A stretch of DNA of 64,000 nucleotides from Didymella arachidicola (GCA_016630955.3 CM049988.1:310001-374000); one strand, 5' to 3'; counted from the first letter of the stretch, positions 1 to 12,036 are shown. The notes: a model not told the origin generated them from the letters alone. A program made the numbers and translations.

Positions 1-1098
1 GATGGTAATTTGTAAAAGATTCATGGTTGTGACAGCACCCAATGGTTGAAAAGTTGAATGGGAGTGGAAACACGGGGTAGTGAGAGTTTTTCTGAGCCAT
101 GGCTTCAGATTCTACGTACTTTCTCGAAAAGCGAGTGAAAGACGTGTGTACTCATTGGTGAAATCGTCCAGACCATCGACTTCTGGGAACCTCTCACTCA
201 CAACACAGATGTCGTGATAAATCAAAGTAGGTACAAGGAACTAATTATTTTGTAGAGAAAGTCGCTCATGGCTACATGTTAATTTGACAAGAGAATGCGA
301 TATCTAATATGTGTGTAGGGACAAGTACGATATAATCTGATAAAACCGAGGGCCTGGATAGGCATACGCACTTACGTCGAATTTGGATTTGCACAACATT
401 CGATAGAATCAGTCAGGTAGAGTACAAACCTTGTGTTAGATGTTCTTATAATAAGGTGCGCCATACATAGTCGCTGTCTGTATGGAAGAGCCCTTCACAG
501 CATCTCTTCATTGGCAGTACATTCGAGTAACGCGTAACGCGTAACTCTAACAAGAAAGAGGTCATACATCACCAAATCTTTGTGGCAAGTGATAAGATGA
601 ATTTATTAGGCGCTGCTTGGTTCGTCTAGTGGTAAGATAACTAGGTCACCACAACAATATGAACTGCGCACATCGTTTCTCCTAGTTAGCCGGTTGTACG
701 GCTATTAGGCATTTACGGAAATACCGCGAGCGCGCTCAATTTGCTCAACGCCAACTTCTTCTGAGTAACCAGGTCGCCCAAAGGATAAGAGCTGCGCACA
801 TCAACTGTCCCGGCCAGACCCTTATAGAGCCAACTGCCGCCATCGGCACCAAATGGACAACTTTCAGCATTCGCAGATAAACCTTGTCGTATGCACGGCA
901 CACGGGAGTATTCTTACTTGCGTCTGGCTCTTGCACCTGCATAACGCTAAACCTCGAACGGCGAGACTTTCTGATATACTTCTATTCCGCCTTGTCTATC
1001 TTGTTTGTAAACAAATAACGTCCCTTAACGTTTCGTTGTTGGGCCCTTTCCTTACTTGCATATTATCCCGCGCCCTTAGCCTGTGACCCGCCTTACCG
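1..1098. other. Gene-free left edge
   Basis: I see no supportable gene here. All open frames are short, several begin with non-ATG codons, and none resembles a known family. A tRNA A-box-like string near 615-640 has no matching B box or cloverleaf. Around 529-545 the motif ACGCGT occurs twice within a short direct repeat. The stretch lies downstream of the minus-strand But2 gene and may be its 3' flank. Confidence 0.5.
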
Positions 1099-1788
1099 CT
1101 ACCTCTGATAAGCACCCGTCCCAGCATCATCTGTAAGCACAACATAGAATCCAACCGGACAAGCCTTCTGGCTCTGCCTAAAGATGAACGTCGTATCCTT
1201 CGAACACAAACTCCCGCTGACAGTGACTGGCCCGATTCCTGGAGGAATTCCACACGGTGCAGAGTTGACAATGTAGCTGTTTCCCGGCTTCATAATCGGC
1301 GGTGGGTTCGGTGGACTCGGTCCTGGGCGCGGCTGTTTCTCATATGTCGTCTCCCCTGGCACAGCTCCAGCATTGATATCATATCCAGTGAAGGTAAATT
1401 TTCCACTGCCTAAGAACACGAAGTCGCCAGGTGCTTGAAGATAGTCCGGGAGGTCGAAGACGAGGTTACAAACTTTGCCCTGCGTGGCGTCGGAGTCGAG
1501 GACGAGATTGAAGATCGTGCAGAAGTCGCCGGGTGTTACTTTTGCCCACTCGCTGTTTGGGTAGGCGGTTTTGGGGTTCTTGGAGCTGATTGGGACAAGT
1601 ACCGAAGTGGAAACACTGCCCTTCGGGAGCTTCCCATCTGGTTGTGCTGTATTCGCGGGGCATTTGGGGTAAAGCAGCTTGGTGAGCAGTCCAAGGGTCC
1701 GGGTCTCTAGTGATGAACGACTTGCTGGTGTAGTAGGAGCAGCAAAAGCTCCTATCAGGACAGCAGATAGCACTATGGATGCCTTCAT
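1099..1788 (-). CDS. Secreted But2-domain protein
   Basis: Single-exon gene of 229 residues. The open frame extends 90 codons upstream, but I place the start at the ATG ending at 1788 because it opens a textbook signal peptide (MKASIVLSAVLIGAFAAP) and the upstream residues look like translated 5' UTR. The mature protein has a short linker and then a domain of the But2 C-terminal type: VPIS near the start, VTPGDFCTIFNL in the middle, a GSGKFTFTG segment, and a cysteine-containing tail ending CPVGFYVVL. But2 domains are common in small secreted fungal proteins, and their biochemical role is not settled. A proline-rich insert (PGPSPPNPPP) interrupts the second half. No introns are needed. Family assignment rests on pattern recognition alone; extracellular location is fairly secure. 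Confidence 0.72.
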   Translation of the reverse strand: MKASIVLSAVLIGAFAAPTTPASRSSLETRTLGLLTKLLYPKCPANTAQPDGKLPKGSVSTSVLVPISSKNPKTAYPNSEWAKVTPGDFCTIFNLVLDSDATQGKVCNLVFDLPDYLQAPGDFVFLGSGKFTFTGYDINAGAVPGETTYEKQPRPGPSPPNPPPIMKPGNSYIVNSAPCGIPPGIGPVTVSGSLCSKDTTFIFRQSQKACPVGFYVVLTDDAGTGAYQR

Positions 1789-3430
1789 GCTGAGACGTGG
1801 AAAGGCCTTGATGCTAGAGTGATCAAGTGGCTGGAGACAAAGTATTGGTCGCGAGATAAATATTCGCAGAAACACAGCCGGTTCGCCTTTATACCTATGT
1901 ATGGTACATCTCTCGACTTCTTCTGACTTCAAACAGCGGGCTGATCTGCAGTTCAGGCTATTGATTCTGAAGGCTGTACCAGTACCGGTACTCTCCAACA
2001 TTTGAGTAACAAAGTAACCTTCCGTCAGTACCATAGGTATACATGCTGATCTCAACAAGCCTGCTCACCTAGCTGTCAGACCTTTCAGTGTGTTCCCTAA
2101 GAATAGTGCCAAGTATGAAGCCAAAACTGGTGAAACTCGGATCAATGTTATTGTAAATTCGCCCGTGTGATCATGGTGTTAAGGGTCAGTCGAGGGCGGT
2201 GAGACGAAAGAGGGACAGCGTGAGAACCTGCTTTCCTGATTGGCTGCGTGTTTGGCGGAACAAACATCGATGATCTTGTTGGCGAAACACCCAGGGCAAT
2301 TAATTGAAACAATTGTATACCTAGGTAGGTACCTAGGTACCTCGGGTGACAAAAAATGCTATGCTTCTAACTCGAAGCATCGTGTCATATCTTTACCCAT
2401 TGCTGTCACATGACTCACATTTCGACTGCAACTGCCAACCGACTAACACGCGACGTCTGGCAGCTGATACACAACGCATATGGCGGGCAGCGCAAAGATA
2501 CATTTGTGAAGCCGCATCTGGTCTGATAATGCTGTTCTGATGGTGATGGGTTCCACGAGTCCCTGTGTGGCTTTGCTAGGCTGCGATTGGCGTTTTCTTG
2601 AAACTCGCCGTTCTTCTCATTTTGTGCGCCCAAACTTTGTCCGCAGCCACATCATCCACACCATCCGCGCCATGCGCTTGCATCTGGACTCGTATCGCTA
2701 ACACGTGCGATCCGTCGTGCGAACCATGCAAGGTGCGGGAAGCGTTCAACGGCTTTGTTCAGCCAGCCTCAAAGCCCCTTGCGCCGCTGCTGGACCCGCA
2801 AGACGTTACTGTTTCAAGATCGCCCAGGTGTCGACCATGTGTGACAGAGACCATGCACAAAGCTTACTTTGACGTTAGCACAGCATGCGCGAAATCACAT
2901 GCGCGAGGACCTTGCATGCTGCTGTGGAGAAGACAATCTGTCCTGTTCGTCTCACGGACGGCTACTGATGATGGACCCATTCTTTGTCGAGGAATACTCA
3001 AATGCGACATCTTTTCTAGTACGTTTGATCAGTAGAGACACTCATGTCATGATCTAGGGAACGAAGATTACAGATTGTGGGGTAGCCCTACTCGAAGCCA
3101 TGGGTGCGCACACATCATTTCCTTGCAGCGGGTGTGTACCGACACGCAAGGCATGTTCAGGTAGCGGCGATTGCTTAAACTAAGGTTGCTCTGACGTCGT
3201 ATGTAATACGAGGGCAGGCAAGGGCTTTATATATATGTAATGATTTGAGTTGACATGTCGTGTCAGGAACTATGGTATATGTGAAACCAACACGACTTGC
3301 GACCCAAGGGTATGTTATGTTCTTCATCTCAGCGCCTGCGCACCATACAGTCATGGGCTGCATTACGATGAAAGTCCGTAGAGGTCTGCCGACCTTCCTC
3401 TCATCAACTAAGTCTCGCCTATCATAGCAC
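1789..3430. other. Intergenic, no supportable gene
   Basis: No convincing coding sequence. A 145-codon frame at 2598-3035 starts with TTG, not ATG, and has no recognisable domain. A short AGGTACCT-rich palindromic cluster lies at 2317-2342. The part nearest 1789 is the promoter side of the But2 gene. Confidence 0.45.
2317..2342. repeat. TACCTAGG-type palindromic cluster
   Basis: Overlapping copies of CCTAGG and GGTACC make a 26-bp self-complementary stretch. Function unknown; it is short enough to be a low-complexity accident. Confidence 0.4.
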
Positions 3431-3479
3431 GACCACGATACCCACAACAATGTCGCCGTTTGTGTTTCTGAGCCATCAC

Positions 3480-3860
3480 CGTTCTGTGCTCTTCAACTGT
3501 CATCTTCCGCTGTCTCGTCCTATCGTGCTCTCAGCCGGTCACCTTCTGCTGTTGTGTGGTCAACCTCTGTGAGCTCACGCCTGCCTCAAACTCTGCCGAA
3601 CGATGCTGATACTTACAGACACTTCATTTATATCGTTGATACAGCTCGCAAGTCGCTTTCTTTGGTCAGGTCCTGTCGAATAATGTAAGCCTGACACTTG
3701 CCTCACACTGTATCTGACGTTGCTAACACTCACGGAAGCTTTCACGCTGAATACGTATTAGGTCGCCTTCCTTTGTCGTGTCCGGTCCATCAGTGTAAGC
3801 TCACACATGCCTCGCATTGTGTCGGACGTTGCTAACACGCACGGAAGCTCTTTCTCAATA
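3480..3860 (+). repeat. Degenerate tandem array with intron-like units
   Basis: Three related units follow each other at about 110-116 bp spacing. Each has a CT/G-rich stretch, then a donor-like GTGAGC or GTAAGC, then a branch-like GCTGAT or GCTAAC, then an AG. The intron-like segments are 3569-3618, 3685-3738 and 3795-3847. The last two share a long stretch around the branch site (GACGTTGCTAACAC). The exon-like parts are also related (for example CGCTTTCTTTGGTC against CGCCTTCCTTTGTC). The frames between them do not join into one protein: unit B ends in an in-frame TAA. I read this as duplicated exon-intron units, now decayed. Confidence 0.5.
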
Positions 3861-3889
3861 TACCTGAAGCATCAGAACTCAGCTCTGCA

Positions 3890-4060
3890 ATGCAGAGCAT
3901 CGTCAACGCCAATCCCGTCCTACTTATCGAGGCCCAAAACATCGCGAGCATTCTTGGCAGCTCTCCAAGCTCTCTTGTTGAAGCCAAAGAGCTCGTCGTG
4001 CGTAGCGACTCCACACTTATGGCAAGTGCAAGCACAATATGCTTGATGTTGCAGCGATAA
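3890..4060 (+). pseudogene. Possible terminal exon of decayed gene
   Basis: A 56-codon ATG-initiated frame with protein-like composition (helical, Leu/Ala/Ser-rich, no low complexity) sits directly after the intron-like tandem array and is open a further 14 codons upstream to the last acceptor. This suggests it was the 3' exon of the gene whose repeated exons lie at 3480-3860. I do not recognise the family. The upstream phases do not match, so the locus is more likely a remnant than a working gene. It could also be a chance frame. Confidence 0.3.
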
Positions 4061-4496
4061 CCCTATAAATTAATAAGACGGATATCTAGATAGATAAAGC
4101 ATTCTTTCCTCTACGCAGAATATAATTCTGATTAATTACACGTGTTATAGGGCTAAGTAATTAGAGGCACAAAGGGTTTTTTTCAGTGTTCCTGCGAGAG
4201 ATCGCTTAAAAGAACGACGAGCTTATTTGTATGCAACTGCAGATAACGAGTAGAGACCACCGTTGTTACACGACTGCCTCTGGTGTGTATTTGTGAAATA
4301 CTGGTATCATGATTTCATTGTGATTTAGGCAGTTATGTCACGGCAGAAGCATGAATATTTTCAGTTGTCAATTCAGTCAACACCGTCCCCACTAATTACA
4401 ACTACCCTTTCCGGAAACCAAGGATATCTGGCAGAAGAATATGCACATCATGTAAAGTCATAGCCTACCAGGGCAGGCTCAATTGGAAGATGACAT
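4061..4496. other. AT-rich intergenic spacer
   Basis: AT-rich sequence with short A/T runs and no open frame of note. It is the 3' flank of the cell-wall protein gene. Confidence 0.45.
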
Positions 4497-5405
4497 TTAC
4501 AAGAAGAGAGCAGCAAAAGCACCGACACCAGCAACGAGGCCAGCGGCGTTGAGAGCAGAGGCAGCACCAGTGAACTCAGCAGGCGAGGAGGGCTTGACGT
4601 AGCCACTGGACTTGTTAGCAGGCAGAATGCAATATGCGAAGGGAGAAACTTACCCAGTCTTGGTGGGGTAGCCAGTGCCAGCAGGGACCGAGGGAACGAC
4701 ACCGGTGCCGGAGGAGATCGGGTAGGGAGCAGAGGCGCTGGGGTAAGGAGCGGGGCCAGTGGGGTAGGCGCCGGTAGGGCCAGCAGGCGAGGAGGGAGGA
4801 CCAGCAGGCTTGGAGGACTCGCCAGCAGGAACCGAAGCGGAACCAGTGGGGTAAGGAACTGTGACGGTGATGGTTGTTGAGCTGACGCACGAGGAAGAGG
4901 CGGGAACGGAAGGCTTACCGGAGGAGACGTGCTCCGGAACCTTGGACGAGGGAGTGCCAACTGGGTACTCAGGAACCTTGGATGAAGGAGTAGCGACAGG
5001 GTACTCGGGAACCTTGGATGAAGGAGTAGCGACAGGGTACTCGGGAACCTTGGATGAAGGAGTAGCGACAGGGTACTCGGGAACCTTGGAGGTCTCGCCA
5101 GCGGGCTTGCTGGAAGAGGCAACCGGGGAGGAAGCCGGGTACTCGGGGACATTGGAAGAGACCGAGATAGGAGTGTAAGCAGGCGCGGAGCTGCTCTCTA
5201 CAGGGTACTCGGGGTAGCTCTCCGACTTAGTGCTGGCCTCGGGGGTCGAGGCAGGGTACGAGGGGTACTCGGCAGCTGGGGTCGAGGAGGGAGCGGGTGT
5301 GTAAACGGGGTAGGCGGGAGCAGAGCTCTCCTGGGCGCCATATCCGTACTGGGGAACGGCGGCGGCGGTGGCGGCGAGCGCGAAAGCAGCAATGGTGTAA
5401 CGCAT
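4497..5405 (-). CDS. GPI-type Ser/Pro-rich cell-wall protein
   Basis: Two exons, 5405-4654 and 4605-4497, joined across a 48-bp intron (donor GTAAGT, branch GCTAAC, acceptor CAG), give 286 residues. The N-terminus is a signal peptide (MRYTIAAFALAATAAAVP). The body is Ser/Thr/Pro/Tyr-rich, with a tandem block of 12-residue repeats of the form SKVPEYPVATPS at roughly residues 105-158. A TTITVTVPYP segment resembles beta-strand motifs seen in fungal wall proteins. Exon 2 supplies a short hydrophobic tail (LNAAGLVAGVGAFAALFL) ending at the stop, as expected of a GPI-attachment signal with small residues before it. I infer a glycosylated wall or plasma-membrane protein. No catalytic domain is visible. 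Ending the gene at the stop right after the donor would remove the GPI tail. Confidence 0.8.
4932..5093 (-). repeat. 36-bp coding minisatellite
   Basis: About four tandem 36-bp units, each encoding SKVPEYPVATPS or a close variant, inside the cell-wall protein gene. The three central copies are nearly identical at the DNA level, which implies recent expansion or homogenisation. Flanking half-units are more diverged. Confidence 0.85.
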
Positions 5406-8400
5406 TTTGGCTGATTAGGGTATTGAACTTGGGGAAGTTGAGGTGGTTGGCGGGCGGGTGTTATTAATGATAGTTATTAGTTGGTAAGTGAATGGACGAC
5501 CGAAGTCAAAGTTGGACTTGTAGCTGAAGGTTGGCTTTGAAGTGGAGAATTGAGGTTTTGCGAGCATACTGAGGTTTATGTAGGCTGGGAGATTACGAGC
5601 GTGGTAGCGCGGGCCGGCCACTGAAAGGGGGCGACAGCACTGGTAGCAGGGGTGGTGGCCATCTAGACGCTGCGAGTGGCTAGACGGGTGCTAGAGCTAA
5701 TGCAGGAACCAAGCGATCCTGCCGGCCGCTGGGCCATTCATAGGCCGTGCGTGCCTGATGCTAGACTTGGATCGGAAGGTTGGATGTGAATGTTTCTCGT
5801 GTTGCAGAAATGAATGGCCGTCCGAGGTGCCGCGCTGCACGCTACCATAGCAAGTCGAGGCTCAGTGGTGATGGACGAAGGCGCAACAGCCGAGTAAGCA
5901 CGAGGGGTTGCTTGCTTCGCATATCGCGGGCGCCAACGAATGAGGACCTCGTCGCACCGTGAGGCTGCAGACCTGCTGGGCGGTAAAGCCAGCTGGGGAT
6001 GATGGCGCACTCCCTCGCATTGCCCAATACGGACGACAGCGGAAAGAGAGCTCAGGGGCAGCCTTATCTTTCTGGCCCGTTGAACCGCAGGGCCTCCACA
6101 AACAGAACAAGACATGGGGACTCTCTGGAGATCTTTGGCCCGAAACAGCGCAATTGAGGGTCTCTGGATGTGTCAGCGTTGCAGAACCTGCCGGCTGATC
6201 AACGCCCATTGCGCGTTTCGAAACTGTCCGCCGCAACGACACACCAACAACACTGTTTGTGTGTACTCATCGTCAACCACGCGAGCACTATCAATACCGT
6301 CTGCGTGCCGAGCTGTCGATTGCTGGTGCCGCACAAGCGCTGGACGCCAGGTCGATAAACAAGAGAGAGTCAGTGCTTTGGTGCATGTGGAGATTCCAGC
6401 ATGGGCGCTTCTAATTCTGGACCTAGCCTTATCACGTGCCCTCCCCTTTTCGCTAGCGCCCTCTTGTTCTCCACGCCCATCGGTCGACCTTCATTTCGGC
6501 ATGAGCCTTTCGTCGGCCTTGTACGAGTCTGGTTCCACACAATTTGCCGTGAGAATGCCGTCATCGGATTTCCCGCTCCTCTCATCGCGGACCCAATTCG
6601 TGTTTCAGCCCCTGTGGATTCTGTCGCTGCGTGGCAACGGCTATGCACGCACAGGTAGCCAACGCACATGCTGACCGCCTCGACACCATTTCAGGAGGTA
6701 GGGTTCCAGACTGCACGTGCCGAACTCCTACACTCATCCGGATGTCACCGTGAGAAGCATCGTCGAATTGTCCATGAGTCTCCTCCAATGGAACCTGCGT
6801 CGATCGGCATTACACCTTGTCAACGGTTCGCGGAATTAGGCTGAGGATAGAACGCCTTGAAAGCTTGGTGGACAAGCGAAATGGGATTAACCACTGCATT
6901 GATATTAGGCTCCACTCGTCGCGCGACCGCGACTCGTCACGCCTCGATTTGCAATTACCCGCGATTCGAGACCAACGCAGGAAGCACACCAAACGTTGCA
7001 TTGTTGATCCTCAATCACCTGGTGCTGAACTACTTCGGCTTCACGTCTTTTTCTCCTTCCTTAGATTCATCTTTCGAGGTTAACTCCTTTCTGCTGTGCC
7101 GAACAGATACATCCAATCCTTATGAAACCTAGAACTCCGTCCATCATGACAGTGCGCATCCGCAAGCCAGCCAGTACAATGGAGTTTCACTGCCCTGCTT
7201 CATTCACCTGGGCTCACTTAGTTGCCTAGAGGCAATTGATTTCTGTTTCGGACATGCCAGCACATGAAGGCTGATTCCTTCGGATGCACGAGGTTAACAT
7301 CTTCGACCCCAAAGTGGAGGAAATCATACTGTATATGCTAGTTCAACGCCATCGTTCCGGCTTCTGTCTGGAGAATAATCGACTTTCCGTTCGAGTTTTT
7401 CTTTACGACCAAGGGTAGCAGTACCCCGCTGGCAGACAGTTTCCTACTGAGACAAGTAGGATCTTGGGACTAGACAGTGCAGCTCCCTCTGATACACCCG
7501 TCTTCCTCCGCACCACTACTTTCCTCTGAGACGCTTTGTCGAACAACTCTACATCCAACCTGCCACACCTTCTCCGCCAGACACATTCGACTCTTCCGCA
7601 TCCTTAGAACGGCGTCACCTCTCCCAAGGTCATACACGCCTGAACTTGCACTCCGCAAACGCTCGATCGCCTGGATATGCCCTAGGGATCTTTTGCACTC
7701 GAAGATCTTGATAGATACGCATTTCGGTGCCTTGGAAGGGAGTCTTCCCTTGGTGATATTTCGACGACCCACCATCTCCGCCCATGGCGACACTAATACC
7801 GATCCTGCCCATCTAAGATCAAAGACCTGTCCTGTCAGCGAACTTATGTTGACGCCACCTCGACTCGGATTTTAGTGTCCGCTACCACGCGATGTCAATC
7901 CGCGTTTTCTCATAGGAATGAAAGTATCCAACGATAGCACCTTTCCCACCTTCCGCGGATCCTAGTACCTCAAGCCACTTTACGCAGAGCTAGGCGCGTG
8001 GAGGGTAGATTTGCCGGAAACGCTGGGCTCGGTAACACTGCCATCTAGAGTGGCTGGGGGGACGTCTCCAGGCTCAGTCATTACTATGAACCAAAGGGTG
8101 TGGCAGAAGCACATGTAAGATGCTCAGCGCCTTGAGAAAATATTTTTTAGGTTACCGGAAGAAACTGTGGTCTGTTGTACTGAAAGCTGATAAAGCCTGG
8201 AGGACCCTTTCCCGAAAGCTACACTTCTCGAACCAGGGCTTATGTATGCGTCACTGGACTATCTTTACGGAACTACACAAACTGAAAGGGATCAGGTCGG
8301 GCCAGGGCTGAAACTTTAATACACTTGTGCAGCAATACAGCCTCAATCTTCAACAGTGGACGAACCTCCTCACGTCGTATTTTCTGCTCGGCGCTTGTCG

Positions 8401-9475
8401 ATCGCAGCTCTTTGTCCGGCTGTGAGCAAAGTGTCTAGTTTACAGGTCGGCGACAGCTGGGATATGCCGGTTGTTATTGCAACGTTCACAAGCCCTTTCC
8501 GGTCGACTTCGTCTCCAACCATTCCTAACGGCATGCAGTCAATAGTGGTCCCTCTCCCTCTGCTCAGTACACCGCCTGGCTTGTTCTACAACCGGCTGGC
8601 GCTCGTGGGCAAGCACGTCGAGTAAATGGTCAAGCAGAGTTGCGCAGCCAATGGACGTTAAATAGTTGGGCTTCAGGGAACCGGTCGTAGCGGCGGATGT
8701 TTGGAGGCATGGTGAGCAACGTATGGCTCTATGATATCTCAGTGGACTGCCGAGGGTCATCGCGCTTCATTGCGTGAGCGTTGATCTGGGTATTAACGTC
8801 GAGTATACTGAATCTCCAGAGGTCACTTCTTCTCGTGAGGGTTCGCAAATGATTACTGATCTACCCTTCATTATTCCCAGAGTCGAAAGCATAACAGGGC
8901 GCTCTAACCTCCTACATCTCCGCCATCTGAGATTAAGGGTCGTTTAAACAGCCCGTCCTCACCGTGAACCCTCCACGTGGCAAGCAAGCAAGGACTTCAC
9001 AAATGCGAGAATGGTGAGTACGAGACTTCCATGATAGATGATGCTCATACACCATGCTACTCTCTCAGCATGGAAAAGTAACGTGGTCGAAGGCTGTGAA
9101 GGTCGTTCAAGGTCGCGATTCTGGTTTAGTAAGACGGTGAGCAGGTGGGTTTGGTGGGGGATGGAGTGAGGGTCACGGCGTCTGCGAATGCGCCTTTATC
9201 ATCGTCATCACTACAGCCAGCTTGGCGAGGCTAGATTCGACCGTGCGAAGACGAGCTGCGTTTGTGCCTCAAACTGACTGCAGGTGCCGAGCACGTCAGG
9301 CTCCGCGCAAGGCGCTGCAGCGCGACAAGCAGGGCGCCACTCGACATCATGCATGCAGTCACCACCAATCGCTAAACAGCGAAAGTGAGGCTATGCCTTC
9401 GAACAAAAGTCTCAGCCTGCCCATCTTCAGAACCTCCATACTTTCTTCCTTCGCCAGCAGGCGCGACTCACGGCC
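5406..9475. other. 4-kb stretch without a supportable gene
   Basis: The part next to 5406 is the promoter of the cell-wall gene. Beyond it only scattered short frames occur. The longest ATG-initiated one (6114-6674, 186 codons) has a Cys-rich start but no family resemblance, and it overlaps equally long antisense frames. The frame at 7477-7875 starts with GTG. I find no clear splice-linked gene, no long terminal repeats and no transposase motif. The interval may hold an unrecognised non-coding RNA or strongly decayed sequence. Confidence 0.4.
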
Positions 9476-12036
9476 ATGTCTGGGGCCTTCGAGGTAGCCG
9501 CCGGCGCGTTCGCTGTCGTTGGTGTCGTTGACGTTCTCGTCCGAACGGGCCGTGAGCTGTACAACTTCTTGCGCGACATCGAAGACGCGCCCGCAAATGC
9601 AACGAAATTATGCGAGACGATCGCTGAGTCAGTCTTGTTAGCTGATGCCTCCAAACGATATCTTCTACAGCTCAAGGCTCAGGTCCAGCTTGCACCTACC
9701 ACAGACACACTAGGTGCCTTGACATTGGCCGTGAAGGCATTGGATCGAGAGGTCAAGAGCCTCCGGATAATTACGGCCAAGTGCAAGGGCAAGAATAAGA
9801 GATGGTCAAGCATACGCTACGCTCTTGGTGAACAACGAATCGATAAAGCTTTGTCAAGGCTGGAACGCTCGAAGTCAACCTTGGCGACTGCCCTCTCATT
9901 GGCTTGCAGGTGAGTCTGCATTCGTAGTGAAAGGATATAAACCTATCAAGACTTTCATACGACGTCTCGCCGCCTTCTGTTGCACTCTTTCGAGCTTCGA
10001 CTCAATGCTGATACTCATAGGGACTTGACAAGCGATGAGCTTCAACAGATTAGGAAGTTAGCTCAGCAGATCTTATCTCAGACAGTGAATCTTGTACAGG
10101 CCATGTCAGAGCTTCATACCAATAACCGGCTGATTGCGGATAAGCTGAAGGTCCTCCAAGACGGCCAGGATGCTCAGGGTTCCGAGCAGCATGCACTTGG
10201 TGCGACTCTTGCGTCCCACCATCAAGCCGTTCGGACGTCACAGAAGGCCCACGAAAAGTCTTTAAAATCAATTGAACGAGCGCAGTCAAACGCAAGATCA
10301 ATTCAGTGCCAGGTCTTGTCTGTCACCACCAAGACTCGCAAACAGACAGCACGCATGTCACGTGAACTGCTGTCGCACCACCGAGCCACAGTCGAACAGC
10401 ATCAGAAGACGAGAGATCTCATCGTCACAACGTTCCGGGATCTCCAAATTACGACGGTCAAGGAGATATCCATCCCGCCTAGCAGCGGCCGAGAAATTGT
10501 CTACCAGGGCAGACGACAAGACGTAATCGTACCAACTCTGAACTCTATCAAGATTGACCTCGAAATGATATTCGACGAACTCTACACACTCCATAGTAAG
10601 GACGTACACCCGTACCACATATCCTGGCTACAGGCGGAAGTTCAGAACCTGCTGGCATCAGCGGCTCAAGAACAAGCACGGTTATATCCAAGATCGACCG
10701 CAGCCTCCTTCGATGCCTGGATATATCCTGCGAACAGAAATTTTGTTGGCGCTGGCAAAATACAAGTCGAGTCCAGGCTCACACAGCATCGTCGGCAAGC
10801 AGTACGTCCAGACAGAGCTATCAGCATACGGAGACATGACCAGCAATGTTTTTGGTTCAAGACCAGCAGAGGGACGTTTAGGATCCGTATGCCACGAAAG
10901 AACAATGCAGTACAGATATCAAAATACTCCGATGAAGTTGGTGTGTCTCTGCAACCGACAGCTCTTGAGCTTCCTACTATCGATGCACGTTTCGTTCGGC
11001 TCAAGGAAGCTTGCTTGGCGCCCAAGATCTATGGTCAGCTTAATTTGTTTTTACCTGTTGAGAGAGATGTGCTCGAACGCGACTATTTGGTTTCAATACG
11101 GGACGCCTCTTTGCCGGAAATCGACCAGGCTTTGCGCACTGGTATCATATGTCCTTATCGTAACTTGGAGATTGACGGGAGACTTACTGGCATTAACCCG
11201 TTAATTGTGGTAGCTATCACTCCTACCCCTTTCTCAGACATGGCTATTGACGACTGGACAGTTGGCTGCTTTTGCGCTACGTGCAGACGTTCTACGTTAT
11301 CTGGAAGGACAGGGCCTCGGAATTACGGCGCTGCGGTGAGATTGCACGCCTTTGAGTGGAGCATATTTCTGACGTGCATAGGGATGAACAGAGTTCCTAC
11401 TTCGGTCTGGCGTCTGCGATGCTTCCTTATAGAAGTCTACACAGTCTGTCCAGATCATTGGACAGCGTTCTCAGCAGTTGTGCTGATCCATCCGGGATGC
11501 TGTCCAACGCAATGATGAGTCTTTTGATTATTCCACTCTCACGTCTGAGTGCGTGGGATTTATTTTCGCGTATCGACATCTGCCTGCTCAAGTTGTCTGC
11601 TTTAGACTCCGGAATAGCTGCGAATATACATCGACTCCGACTCGAGATCTTAGAGCGGTATGAAGAGTTGCTTCCAGACCTTGTACGGATCTTGCTACAG
11701 AGCGGTGTGGATACCAACACAACCTCCATATACGGGCGTTCGCTTCTGCACTCATCGCTTTTTAGTACTCTCTTCCATCGACTCAGGTCACATCCAGAAG
11801 GCTACGCCATCCGTGTACGCTTCCTCGGTGCGTTGCTTGAAGCTGGTGCAGATATAACGCGTCTCTGCAATGTGGGTACGACTGCTGCTCAATATGCTTG
11901 GGACTTTGGTCATTGGGAGGTATGGTGCGAGGCAGTTCTGGCGAATGGGTTAGACATCGAAGAGGTCGATCAATTCGAACCCGAAGGCTGGCAGATGGAT
12001 ATGTACCGGGACGTCTCATCGGCAGAAGAAACATGA
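9476..12036 (+). CDS. HeLo-like N-terminal/ankyrin repeat protein
   Basis: Four exons (9476-9909, 10021-11209, 11262-11335, 11382-12036) give 783 residues in continuous frame; introns are 111, 52 and 46 bp. The start is the first ATG and opens MSGAFEVAAGAFAVVGVVDV, the hydrophobic helix typical of fungal N-terminal domains of STAND/NLR-like proteins (HeLo-like or SesA-like group). It is followed by helices with DAPAN, usual for this family. Residues of about 150-300 are helical and Gln/Lys-rich. A middle region precedes C-terminal ankyrin-like repeats (LVRILLQSGVDTNT, FLGALLEAGADITR). I see no P-loop or NACHT module. In this family the N-terminus can act in membrane-targeting cell death or self/non-self recognition; a role here is inference. 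The second intron's donor (GTAGCT) is weak but is needed to keep the ankyrin frame. Confidence 0.7.

Noticed and set aside
613..700. tRNA-like A-box string (GGTTCGTCTAGTGG)
   Set aside because: No B box, no anticodon arm and no acceptor pairing could be drawn; chance likeness or a tiny tRNA fragment.
2598..3035. 145-codon frame with signal-like start and several cysteines
   Set aside because: Begins with TTG, no upstream exon with ATG was found, and the cysteines do not form a pattern.
6114..6674. 186-codon ATG frame with Cys-rich N-terminus
   Set aside because: No family likeness; equally long antisense frames overlap; composition looks random.
7477..7875. 132-codon frame
   Set aside because: Starts with GTG and shows no domain.
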